Assembly (NCBI GenBank): GCA_934230685.1
Contig: CAKQFF010000110.1
Span: 1 to 6,292 of the forward strand
Source of the DNA: an uncultured Prevotella sp.
Lineage (GTDB): Bacteria > Bacteroidota > Bacteroidia > Bacteroidales > Bacteroidaceae
DNA length: 6,292 bases
Reading direction: 5' to 3'
The notes beneath the pieces are model-generated. The model was not told the DNA's origin, made no database searches, and saw nothing but the letters and a program-made list of their open reading frames with translations. Positions within the stretch are counted from its first letter, which is position 1. Every line of letters starts with the position of its first letter. The position numbers and the translations under genes were made by a program. This document shows, piece by piece, positions 1 to 5,580 of this stretch.

Positions 1-90
1 CAAGGGATATCGATACTCACTTGGCTCTTTGGCCTGCTTTCTCGACAAGACCAGGCCGCTACGAACACTCGCAAGGTTCTGCAATTTCAT
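1..90 (-). CDS. Type I restriction-modification specificity (S) subunit-like protein, N-terminal 30 codons, runs off the window
   Basis: Seen: an open minus-strand frame begins with ATG at 90-88, has a Shine-Dalgarno GAGGTG at 101-96 five bases upstream, and stays open to base 1. It begins MKLQNLASVRSGLVLSRKQA and continues through KEPSEYRYPL. Known: the opening, a short beta strand followed by 'I/VRSGL' and then a basic segment with 'YRYPLL', is typical of target recognition domains of HsdS-like proteins, which choose the DNA site that a type I methylase/nuclease acts on. Only 30 residues are visible, so the domain count (one or two recognition domains), the partner HsdM/HsdR genes and intactness cannot be judged. 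It has its own strong promoter and is divergent from the kinase operon, so it is transcribed independently of it. Alternative: another DNA-binding protein with a similar start. Confidence 0.65.
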   Translation of the reverse strand, partial: MKLQNLASVRSGLVLSRKQAKEPSEYRYPL

Positions 91-165
91 TCTTTCACCT
101 CTTTTGTCACGGTCAATAAATAACAATAGCTTTCTAAAAAAATTTCTCTCTGATGAACTATTTTC

Positions 166-195
166 ATTATACACCAGGCCATTTCCCCTTGTCAA
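166..195 (-). promoter_or_regulatory. Consensus sigma-A promoter for the S-subunit-like gene
   Basis: On the minus strand a perfect -35 TTGACA (195-190) and a perfect -10 TATAAT (171-166) are separated by 18 bp. Transcription would start near 159 and give a leader of about 70 bases before the ATG at 90. Both hexamers match consensus exactly, so expression is probably strong and constitutive unless an operator not recognised here intervenes. Confidence 0.75.
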
Positions 196-231
196 CATCA
201 AATTGTCATGGTGAGAAAATAACTTGTAGGT

Positions 232-251
232 TTGACGCTTACGTCTTGACG
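232..251 (+). promoter_or_regulatory. Possible operator: TTGACG direct repeat upstream of the kinase promoter
   Basis: TTGACG occurs at 232-237 and again at 246-251, start to start 14 bp. The stretch GACG-CTTA-CGTC (234-245) inside it is an inverted repeat. It lies just upstream of the -35 box at 260, a normal place for an activator site. Assigning it to the adjacent response regulator is inference; the same element is not seen upstream of the permease promoter. Confidence 0.25.
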
Positions 252-259
252 GCTCTTTA

Positions 260-288
260 TTGCAATGCCTAATAGAAGTTGATATAAT
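260..288 (+). promoter_or_regulatory. Sigma-A promoter for the two-component operon
   Basis: A -35 TTGCAA (260-265) and a perfect -10 TATAAT (283-288) are spaced by 17 bp. Initiation is expected near 295, leaving a leader of about 35 bases before the kinase ATG at 329. The in-frame TTG at 260 coincides with the -35 box, which argues against translation starting there. Confidence 0.7.
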
Positions 289-314
289 ATCGGCATTATA
301 TGCTATTGATATAC

Positions 315-319
315 GAGGG
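315..319 (+). promoter_or_regulatory. Ribosome binding site that fixes the kinase start
   Basis: GAGGG at 315-319 is nine bases before ATG 329. No comparable site precedes the in-frame TTG at 260, so the protein starts at MKLRTK and the upstream 23 codons are promoter and leader sequence. Confidence 0.6.
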
Positions 320-328
320 CTTTCACAA

Positions 329-1915
329 ATGAAGCTGCGCACAAAAATCACATTACTTGTTTGTTCCGTGGTCATTGTAATTTTGCTGCTTAATAGATAT
401 CCTGTTTCTATGAGCCTTCAATCGACAATGACACAAGCGGACGGCAGAGCTCTGATGGACATTGCCTATCAGATTTCCATTACCCCTGAGGTAAGCAGCA
501 CGGAAACAGAGCAGGCGGAACTTGAAACTCTCCTGCGGAAAACCGTGGAGGGAAGTAATTGTACCGCACTTGTGCTGCTTGCGGCTGACGGTACTGTGCG
601 CTGCGGGATTGGTCAAAATGATATGGATCCCGCAGTGCTGAAAGATTATTGCGGTTCACCCATAGATGAGCGCAGCTATCGGCTATGCGGCGATGGGGAA
701 AAACAGACGCTATACGCAGTCTGTCCAATTCGCGATAGTCTTGACAAGCCCTGTGGGCGTGTACTCGTCATGTTAAAGTACGACACGGGAAACGCAGGCA
801 CGGCCAAGGCACAGCGCGATCTGGATGCAATGACGATTCTCGTCATGATTATCGCGCTAATCTTTGTTTGGGATATTACCGACAACATCAAGGGCAGCAT
901 GTTTAACCTTGAGCCGGTGGAAATTGCGCAGCTGCTGGTTGAGCGTAATGCATTGATCGACGCGGTGCGCGACGGTCTCCTCTCCATTAGCGAAAAGGGG
1001 AATATCCTGCATCTGAACAAAACCGCTCAAGAGCTGCTTTCCGCATCGCTTTCCGGCAAAACACCGGAAACCTTTGCGGAGGTGTTTCCCTGGCTATCGT
1101 TTGATGACATCCTGCAAAACGAGCCGTATTACGACAGTGAATGCCATATCGGTACCGACAGTTATTACGTCAGCTTTATTCCCATCAGGGTCGAAAAGCC
1201 GCAGCACCGCAGTCTCCTTGTTACGTTCCGTCCCAAACAGGAAATGGTTCGCTTTGCTGAGGACATCACCGGCGTGAAGACCTACATCGAGGCGCTGCGC
1301 GCACAGATGCACGAATTCAATAATAAATTGCAGGTTGTAGCCGGATTGCTGCACGAGAAGAATTATGACGAGCTCGATAAGTATATCTCCGGGCTTGTCC
1401 ACTTGCGCGCGCGTGAGATGGAATCGCTCTCGCAGAAGATCCACGATCCCGTTCTTGCGGCATTTATCATGAGCAAATATGACCGGGCTGCCGAGCAGAA
1501 GGTCGATCTGATCCTGACAGACCGAACAGAGCTGCAATGTGAGCTCTCGGAAGAAATGCAGCAGGATATGGTCGTGATCACCGGGAATCTGCTGGAAAAT
1601 GCCTTTGATGCGGTGCAGGGCTGCGCAATGCGGATCGTTACGCTGGAGATCCGCGAATCTGCCGGAGATATTATGATCGCTGTGTGGGATTCCGGAATGG
1701 AAATTCCGCAGGAGCTGCGAGAGGTGCTGTTCGACTATGGGGTGACGAGCAAAGAAAACGGGAACGGCATCGGATTGCATCTTGTGCGGCAGGCGTGCGG
1801 CCGCCACGGCGGCTATGTCAGTGTAGTGAGTGATGCGCAGAGCGGAACGGAGTTCGTTGCGCATATTCCGTACCATACAAAGGAGGATGGCGTATGTACC
1901 GATGCCTTATCGTAG
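329..1915 (+). CDS. Membrane sensor histidine kinase, DcuS/CitA (CitB-class) family
   Basis: The 528-residue protein senses an extracellular signal and phosphorylates the response regulator encoded next. Seen, in order: membrane segment 7-22; extracytoplasmic domain about 28-165 of the PAS-like (PDC/sCache) sort; membrane segment 167-183; the typical DcuS linker 'MFNLEPVEIAQLLVERNAL' (191-209) leading into a cytoplasmic PAS domain to about 300; the SpoOB-type dimerisation box with phospho-accepting His328 in 'HEFNNKLQ'; then the ATPase domain with the N box (Asn424 in 'NLLENAFDAV'), a G1 box 'DSGMEIP' (454-460) and the G2 box 'NGNGIGL' (477-483). Known: relatives detect C4-dicarboxylates, malate or citrate. 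Here the carboxylate-contact positions are only partly kept and six cysteines (78, 93, 108, 120, 132, 142) lie in the sensor domain, so the ligand is open. The last G of the usual DxGxG G1 motif is Glu458. Length is normal for the family. The stop overlaps the regulator gene by 22 bp, indicating translational coupling. Confidence 0.93.
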   Translation: MKLRTKITLLVCSVVIVILLLNRYPVSMSLQSTMTQADGRALMDIAYQISITPEVSSTETEQAELETLLRKTVEGSNCTALVLLAADGTVRCGIGQNDMDPAVLKDYCGSPIDERSYRLCGDGEKQTLYAVCPIRDSLDKPCGRVLVMLKYDTGNAGTAKAQRDLDAMTILVMIIALIFVWDITDNIKGSMFNLEPVEIAQLLVERNALIDAVRDGLLSISEKGNILHLNKTAQELLSASLSGKTPETFAEVFPWLSFDDILQNEPYYDSECHIGTDSYYVSFIPIRVEKPQHRSLLVTFRPKQEMVRFAEDITGVKTYIEALRAQMHEFNNKLQVVAGLLHEKNYDELDKYISGLVHLRAREMESLSQKIHDPVLAAFIMSKYDRAAEQKVDLILTDRTELQCELSEEMQQDMVVITGNLLENAFDAVQGCAMRIVTLEIRESAGDIMIAVWDSGMEIPQELREVLFDYGVTSKENGNGIGLHLVRQACGRHGGYVSVVSDAQSGTEFVAHIPYHTKEDGVCTDALS

Positions 1916-2595
1916 AAGATGATCCGCAGGTGGCAAAGCTCAATGCGACCTATTTGGCGCAGGAGGGGTTTCTTGTTTCTGCCGTGGCCGCTGATGCGTC
2001 GCAGGCGCTCGCCGCCATGGAAGAGCAGACATTTGACCTTGTGCTGCTGGATGTTTTTCTTCCCGGCATGAACGGACTGGAGCTTTTGCGCCGGCTGCGC
2101 GCAACACAGCAGACATCAGAGGTCATCATCATCTCTGCTGCGCGAGACAGCGCACAGATCTGCGAGGCGCTGCGGCTTGGCTGCGTGGACTATATCATTA
2201 AGCCGTTCTCTCCGGATCGGCTGCATCTGGCGCTTGAAAAGTATCGGCAGCGCTCGCTTCTGATGAGAAAAAGCTTTCTGGAGCAGGGAGAAGTCGACCG
2301 GCTGGCTGCAACAAAGGACAACCCGGAAACGGAGCAGATCGCAGAGTATCCCAAGGGGATTGAGCAGAAAACGTTGGAATGCATTTGTGAAAATCTTCCA
2401 AAAGACGGCACTGCATTCAACGTGCAGGAGATCGCCGAGCGAACAAATCTGTCGCGCGTGTCGATCAAAAAGTATCTGGACTATCTTTGCGAGCGCAGGG
2501 TTCTGCGCCAGACCTATGTGTATGGCAACAAAGGCCGCCCTGCAACGCTTTATCAGGCAGTGTCGACCGGCGATCACACGAACAGACTGCTCTGA
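1894..2595 (+). CDS. Response regulator, CitB/DcuR/MalR family
   Basis: This 233-residue cytoplasmic transcription factor is the partner of the upstream kinase. Residues 1-120 form the receiver domain: acidic pair Asp9/Asp10, phospho-acceptor Asp53 in 'LLDVFLPGMNGLELL', Ser81 in the Thr/Ser switch position and Lys103 in 'IIKPFSP'. The C-terminal part (about 155-220) carries the winged helix-turn-helix of CitB-class regulators, with 'NLSRVSIKKYLDYLCERRVL' followed by the wing segment 'YGNKGRPATLYQ', whose GRP is diagnostic. The start is set by AGGAGG at 1881-1886, seven bases before the ATG, inside the end of the kinase gene. All key residues are present, so it should be functional. Known: family members activate transport genes next to them. 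Inference: the permease gene 145 bp downstream is the likely target, because a terminator and a separate promoter lie between. Confidence 0.94.
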   Translation: MYRCLIVEDDPQVAKLNATYLAQEGFLVSAVAADASQALAAMEEQTFDLVLLDVFLPGMNGLELLRRLRATQQTSEVIIISAARDSAQICEALRLGCVDYIIKPFSPDRLHLALEKYRQRSLLMRKSFLEQGEVDRLAATKDNPETEQIAEYPKGIEQKTLECICENLPKDGTAFNVQEIAERTNLSRVSIKKYLDYLCERRVLRQTYVYGNKGRPATLYQAVSTGDHTNRLL

Positions 2596-2602
2596 TATGA
2601 AG

Positions 2603-2640
2603 AGTGAGGAAAAGCAGGCCTGCTTTTCCTCACTTTATTT
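2603..2640 (+). terminator. Intrinsic terminator of the two-component operon, perfect 32-bp palindrome
   Basis: Bases 2603-2634 are a perfect palindrome; each 16-base arm pairs fully (left arm AGTGAGGAAAAGCAGG), with an AGGCCT centre that supplies the loop. It is followed by TTTATTT. It starts 7 bases after the regulator stop codon. The T-rich tail is on the plus side only, so it acts on plus-strand transcripts. Confidence 0.85.
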
Positions 2641-2686
2641 AATTTCAAAATTCAAAGAATATTTACAAAAACAGACAAGCTTTTGT
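2641..2686 (+). promoter_or_regulatory. AT-rich putative regulator-binding region upstream of permease 1
   Basis: This stretch is clearly more AT-rich than the genes around it. It holds a TTCAAA direct repeat (2644-2649 and 2651-2656, 7 bp apart) and an inverted repeat ACAAAA (2665-2670) / TTTTGT (2681-2686) that spans the -35 region. CitB/DcuR-class regulators are known to bind AT-rich sites near transporter promoters; assigning this site to the adjacent regulator is inference. Confidence 0.3.
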
Positions 2687-2700
2687 TCCGCTGCTATACT
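2672..2700 (+). promoter_or_regulatory. Promoter of the permease pair, weak -35 with extended -10
   Basis: The -10 TATACT (2695-2700) is preceded by TGC, an extended -10. Seventeen bp upstream is CAGACA (2672-2677), which matches only GACA of the -35 consensus. A poor -35 with a good extended -10 is what is expected for an activator-dependent promoter. The start would be near 2706, giving a leader of about 35 bases. Confidence 0.5.
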
Positions 2701-2740
2701 GTCAGTGGATACAGGAGATGCGAAAAGGAGAAATTGAAGG

Positions 2741-4048
2741 ATGTCCCGTTTCCAAAGTTTGTGCGAAAAGAGGTTTCATCTTGCACAGAATCAGACGAAC
2801 CTTCACACAGAAGTGTTGGCCGGCTTGACCACCTTTGCAACGATGTCCTATGTACTGGCAACCATTCCCAATATGCTTAGCAACGCAGGTCTGCCAAAGG
2901 GTGCGGTCCTGACAGCGCTTATCCTGCTGGTCATGTCCTGCAGCATCGCTATGGCGGTGTATACCAACCGCCCATTTTGCTTGGCGCCGGGGATGAGCTC
3001 CGTTGCCATTCTCAGCGCGGTCGATACCACCGGCATGACGGCAGAGGTCGCTTTCGGTGTCATTTTTATTGAGGGCGTTATTTTCGTTCTGATCTCATTT
3101 ATTGGGCTGCGACGGATCGTCGTCAACGCGATCCCGACAAGCGTAAAAATATCCATCAGCGCAGGCATTGGTCTTTTCATTGCGCTGATTGGGCTTAAGT
3201 CCGGTGGTATCATTATCACCAGTGACAATGATACGCTGGTGCTCGGCGATCTGACAACGTCAACGGCACTGCTGTTCGTGATTGGATTTGTCGTGTTGCT
3301 CTTTCTGGAGGCGCGGAACTTCCGCGGCAGTATGATCGTTTCGATTCTGATCGTGACTCTGTTGGGTATTCCGCTTGGTGTGACCACCGTGCCGGACAGT
3401 ATGTTCCTTCTTCCTGCTTCTGTTGAACCGGTCGTGCTGCGTATCGACATTGCGGGAGCGTTGAACGTCAAGTATTTTCCGTGGCTGTTCGCTTTCTTCG
3501 TGCCTGACTTTTTCGGCACAATGGGCATCATGCTCGGCATCGGCAACCGTGCCGGCTGGCTGGACGAGAACGGCAATATGCCGGATATTGAAAAATGCTT
3601 CAAGGTGGACTCCCTGTCTACCGTCGCAGGCAGCCTGTTCTGTATGCCGGTCATGACGACCTATCTCGAATCCGTCTCCGGTGTGGAGGATGGCGGACGC
3701 ACAGGCCTTACGAGTATCGTGACCTCCGTGCTCTTCGGCCTGATGCTGCTGTTTACGCCCCTTGCGCTGATGATCCCGTCCGTTGCGACAGGGCCGGTGC
3801 TGGCATACATCGGGATGCAGATGCTCGACTCAATGAAGAATATCAACTACGAGGACAAGACCGAGTACATCCCAGCCTTCATGGCGGTCGCCATGACGAT
3901 CTTTACCAACAGTATCGCAACGGGTCTGTCACTCTCTGTGATCTCTTACGTTTTTCTAAAGCTCGCCGCAGGCCGGGCAAAGGAGATCCATGTTGCGATG
4001 TACGGACTGTGCATATTCCTCATCTATTATCTCACAACGCTGCTGTAA
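2741..4048 (+). CDS. Permease 1: NCS2 / AzgA-PbuG family nucleobase-type permease
   Basis: This 435-residue polytopic inner-membrane transporter, by family, would use an ion gradient to import a nucleobase (guanine, hypoxanthine or adenine in characterised members). Seen: family hallmarks 'TEVLAGLTTFATMSYVLA' (23-40), 'APGM' (82-85), 'IALIGLKSGGI' (147-157), 'TTYLES' (306-311, Glu310) and 'GVEDGGRTGLT' (314-324), with hydrophobic segments throughout. Length is normal. The start is ATG 2741 with AAAGGAG at 2724-2730, ten bases upstream. Unusual: where AzgA proteins have 'DLFDTxGT' this one has 'DFFGTMGI' (256-263), so the second Asp is Gly259; and the usual 'GTSTV' before TTY is 'CMPVM' (301-305). 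These segments line the substrate site in the family, so the substrate may not be a classical purine. It is the first gene after the sensor-regulator pair and is probably controlled by it. Family is certain; substrate is unknown. Confidence 0.92.
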   Translation: MSRFQSLCEKRFHLAQNQTNLHTEVLAGLTTFATMSYVLATIPNMLSNAGLPKGAVLTALILLVMSCSIAMAVYTNRPFCLAPGMSSVAILSAVDTTGMTAEVAFGVIFIEGVIFVLISFIGLRRIVVNAIPTSVKISISAGIGLFIALIGLKSGGIIITSDNDTLVLGDLTTSTALLFVIGFVVLLFLEARNFRGSMIVSILIVTLLGIPLGVTTVPDSMFLLPASVEPVVLRIDIAGALNVKYFPWLFAFFVPDFFGTMGIMLGIGNRAGWLDENGNMPDIEKCFKVDSLSTVAGSLFCMPVMTTYLESVSGVEDGGRTGLTSIVTSVLFGLMLLFTPLALMIPSVATGPVLAYIGMQMLDSMKNINYEDKTEYIPAFMAVAMTIFTNSIATGLSLSVISYVFLKLAAGRAKEIHVAMYGLCIFLIYYLTTLL

Positions 4049-4083
4049 GAAACGACGCTTTCCCTCATCTTTTCCGCCATGCA

Positions 4084-4142
4084 GCGCCTGTACCGGCCGG
4101 ACAGACGCCCGCGGGTGATAAAGACACGCTCTTTTCGGGCGT
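4084..4142 (+). other. Structured spacer between the two permease genes
   Basis: The gap between the permease genes (4049-4171) holds several possible RNA hairpins. One is at 4084-4108 (GCG and CTGT pairing with ACAG and CGC around CCGGCCGG). A second pairs ACGCCCG (4105-4111) with CGGGCGT (4136-4142). A third pairs CACGC (4125-4129) with GCGTG (4139-4143). The first and second share bases 4105-4108, and the second and third share 4139-4142, so they would compete. No T-run follows, so this is not an ordinary terminator, and I recognise no known riboswitch. It could be an RNA-processing or stability element that sets the ratio of the two permeases. Confidence 0.35.
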
Positions 4143-4159
4143 GAAACATGAAAATCTAT

Positions 4160-4166
4160 AAGGAGG
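4160..4166 (+). promoter_or_regulatory. Ribosome binding site that fixes the permease 2 start
   Basis: AAGGAGG lies five bases before ATG 4172. The in-frame ATG at 4148 has no such site and would place this Shine-Dalgarno inside the coding region, so 4172 is preferred. With this start both permeases are exactly 435 residues and align from residue 1. Confidence 0.8.
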
Positions 4167-4171
4167 AGAAA

Positions 4172-5479
4172 ATGAGTAATTTGAGTATGTCCCTTGACCG
4201 CCGCTTCCAGATCAAGCAGAACGGCAGCACGGTCAGGACGGAGATTCTGGCAGGTATCACCACCTTTGCCACGATGTCCTATGTCCTCGCGACCATTCCC
4301 AACATGCTTGAGCAGGCGGGGCTTGTCCGCGGCGCAGTCCTTACGATGCTGATCATCGCCGTTGTGGCGTGCAGCGTGGCGATGGCGCTCTATACCAACC
4401 GTCCGTTCTGCCTCGCGCCGGGCATGAGCTCCGTTGCAATTCTCAGCACCATTGATTCCATCGGCATGACGCCGGAGGTGGCCTTCGGCATTATCTTCTG
4501 GGAAGGCGTTATCTTTGTCATCATTTCGTTTGCCGGCCTGCGCAACATCATCGCAACGGCCATTCCCGCCAGCATCAAGATCGCGCTGAGCGGCGGTATC
4601 GGACTTTATATCGCCCTTATCGGTCTCAAGTCCGGCGGCATCGTCGTTTCCAGCCAGAGCAACACGCTGATCTTCGGCGATCTGAGCACCCCCAAAGCGC
4701 TGATGTTCGGCATCGGCTTCCTGCTGGTGCTGATCTTTGAGGCACGCAAAATCAAGGGAAGCATGATACTATCCATTATCATCGTCACGATCATCGGCAT
4801 CCCGCTCGGCGTCACCCAGCTGCCGACGCATCTTTTCAATATGCCCAGCGGCATCAGCGATGTCACTCTCCGCATTGACATCCTTGGCGCGCTGCGTCCG
4901 GAATACCTGCCCTGGCTGCTGACCTTCTTTGTGCCTGACTTCTTCGGTACGATGGGCATCATCCTTGGCGTGGCCAACCAGGCTGGCTGGCTCGATGAGA
5001 ACGGCGATATGCCAGGCATTGAAAAGTGCTTCAAGGTCGATTCCCTGTCTACCGTTGCAGGCAGCTTGTTCTGCATGCCCGTTATGACGACCTACCTTGA
5101 GTCTGCCTCCGGCGTGGAAGATGGCGGCCGCACCGGTCTTACCGCGCTGACCACCAGCGGCCTGTTCGCCCTGATGCTGCTCTTCACCCCGCTTGCTCTT
5201 ATGGTTCCCGGCGTGGCCACCGGCCCCGTGCTGACCATCATCGGCTTCCAGATGCTTTCTTCCATGCGCAGCGTGGACTACAGTGACAAGACCGAGTGCC
5301 TGCCCGCGTTCATTGCCGTCGCTATGACCATCCTGACCTATAACATCGCCAACGGTATGGCGCTGTCCATAGTTTCCTATCTGATCCTCAAGCTCGCTGC
5401 CGGCAAGGGCAAGGAGGTTCCTAAGTCCATGTATGTCATCGGCGTGTGCATGCTTTTCTACCTTTATACGTTGGTTTAA
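4172..5479 (+). CDS. Permease 2: NCS2 / AzgA-PbuG family nucleobase-type permease, paralog of permease 1
   Basis: This 435-residue membrane transporter aligns with permease 1 without a single gap; a hand count gives about 290 identical residues (67%). The conserved blocks are the same: 'TFATMSYVLATIPNML' (31-46), 'TNRPFCLAPGMSSVAIL' (75-91), 'IALIGLKSGGI' (147-157), 'PDFFGTMGI' (255-263), 'IEKCFKVDSLSTVAGSLF' (283-300), 'TTYLES' (306-311) and 'GVEDGGRTGLT' (314-324). It shares the altered positions Gly259 and 'CMPVM' (301-305), so the pair is one subfamily distinct from classical AzgA/PbuG. Differences cluster at the N terminus (1-20), around 221-230 and in the last 25 residues. Its third codon positions look richer in C than those of permease 1. 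It has no obvious promoter of its own and is probably co-transcribed from the promoter at 2672-2700; a terminator follows 64 bases after the stop. The two copies may differ in affinity or substrate, or may act together; that is inference. Confidence 0.92.
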   Translation: MSNLSMSLDRRFQIKQNGSTVRTEILAGITTFATMSYVLATIPNMLEQAGLVRGAVLTMLIIAVVACSVAMALYTNRPFCLAPGMSSVAILSTIDSIGMTPEVAFGIIFWEGVIFVIISFAGLRNIIATAIPASIKIALSGGIGLYIALIGLKSGGIVVSSQSNTLIFGDLSTPKALMFGIGFLLVLIFEARKIKGSMILSIIIVTIIGIPLGVTQLPTHLFNMPSGISDVTLRIDILGALRPEYLPWLLTFFVPDFFGTMGIILGVANQAGWLDENGDMPGIEKCFKVDSLSTVAGSLFCMPVMTTYLESASGVEDGGRTGLTALTTSGLFALMLLFTPLALMVPGVATGPVLTIIGFQMLSSMRSVDYSDKTECLPAFIAVAMTILTYNIANGMALSIVSYLILKLAAGKGKEVPKSMYVIGVCMLFYLYTLV

Positions 5480-5543
5480 GCCTGAGAAATGGATAAGGCG
5501 GCATTGTCCCTGCCTCTTCCAAAATGGCCCTGCTAACAAACAC

Positions 5544-5580
5544 AGAACGCTGGCCTCTTTTGAGGCTGGCGTTCTTATAT
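5544..5580 (+). terminator. Intrinsic terminator after the permease pair
   Basis: A 14-base stem, AGAACGCTGGCCTC (5544-5557) with GAGGCTGGCGTTCT (5562-5575), closes on a TTTT loop; twelve Watson-Crick pairs and two G-U pairs. The tail TTCTTATAT is only moderately T-rich. It also overlaps the very end of the minus-strand remnant frame, so two converging units may share it. Confidence 0.75.

Noticed and set aside
29..214. Plus-strand 61-codon frame at the left edge
   Set aside because: It is antisense to the start of the S-subunit-like gene and crosses its promoter; no ribosome binding site and no protein-like pattern.
260..328. Extension of the kinase by 23 residues from a TTG codon
   Set aside because: The TTG lies in the -35 box and the stretch contains the -10 and leader; the ribosome binding site at 315-319 supports ATG 329.
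1094..1876. 260-codon minus-strand frame
   Set aside because: Shadow of the kinase gene; it is opposite well-conserved kinase motifs and has no family features.
2683..2880. Plus-strand 65-codon frame overlapping the permease 1 start
   Set aside because: It crosses the promoter and overlaps permease 1 in another frame, with no family resemblance.
4769..5539. 256-codon minus-strand frame
   Set aside because: Shadow of permease 2, rich in His, Gly, Gln and Asp as expected from antisense of a membrane protein with C-ending codons.
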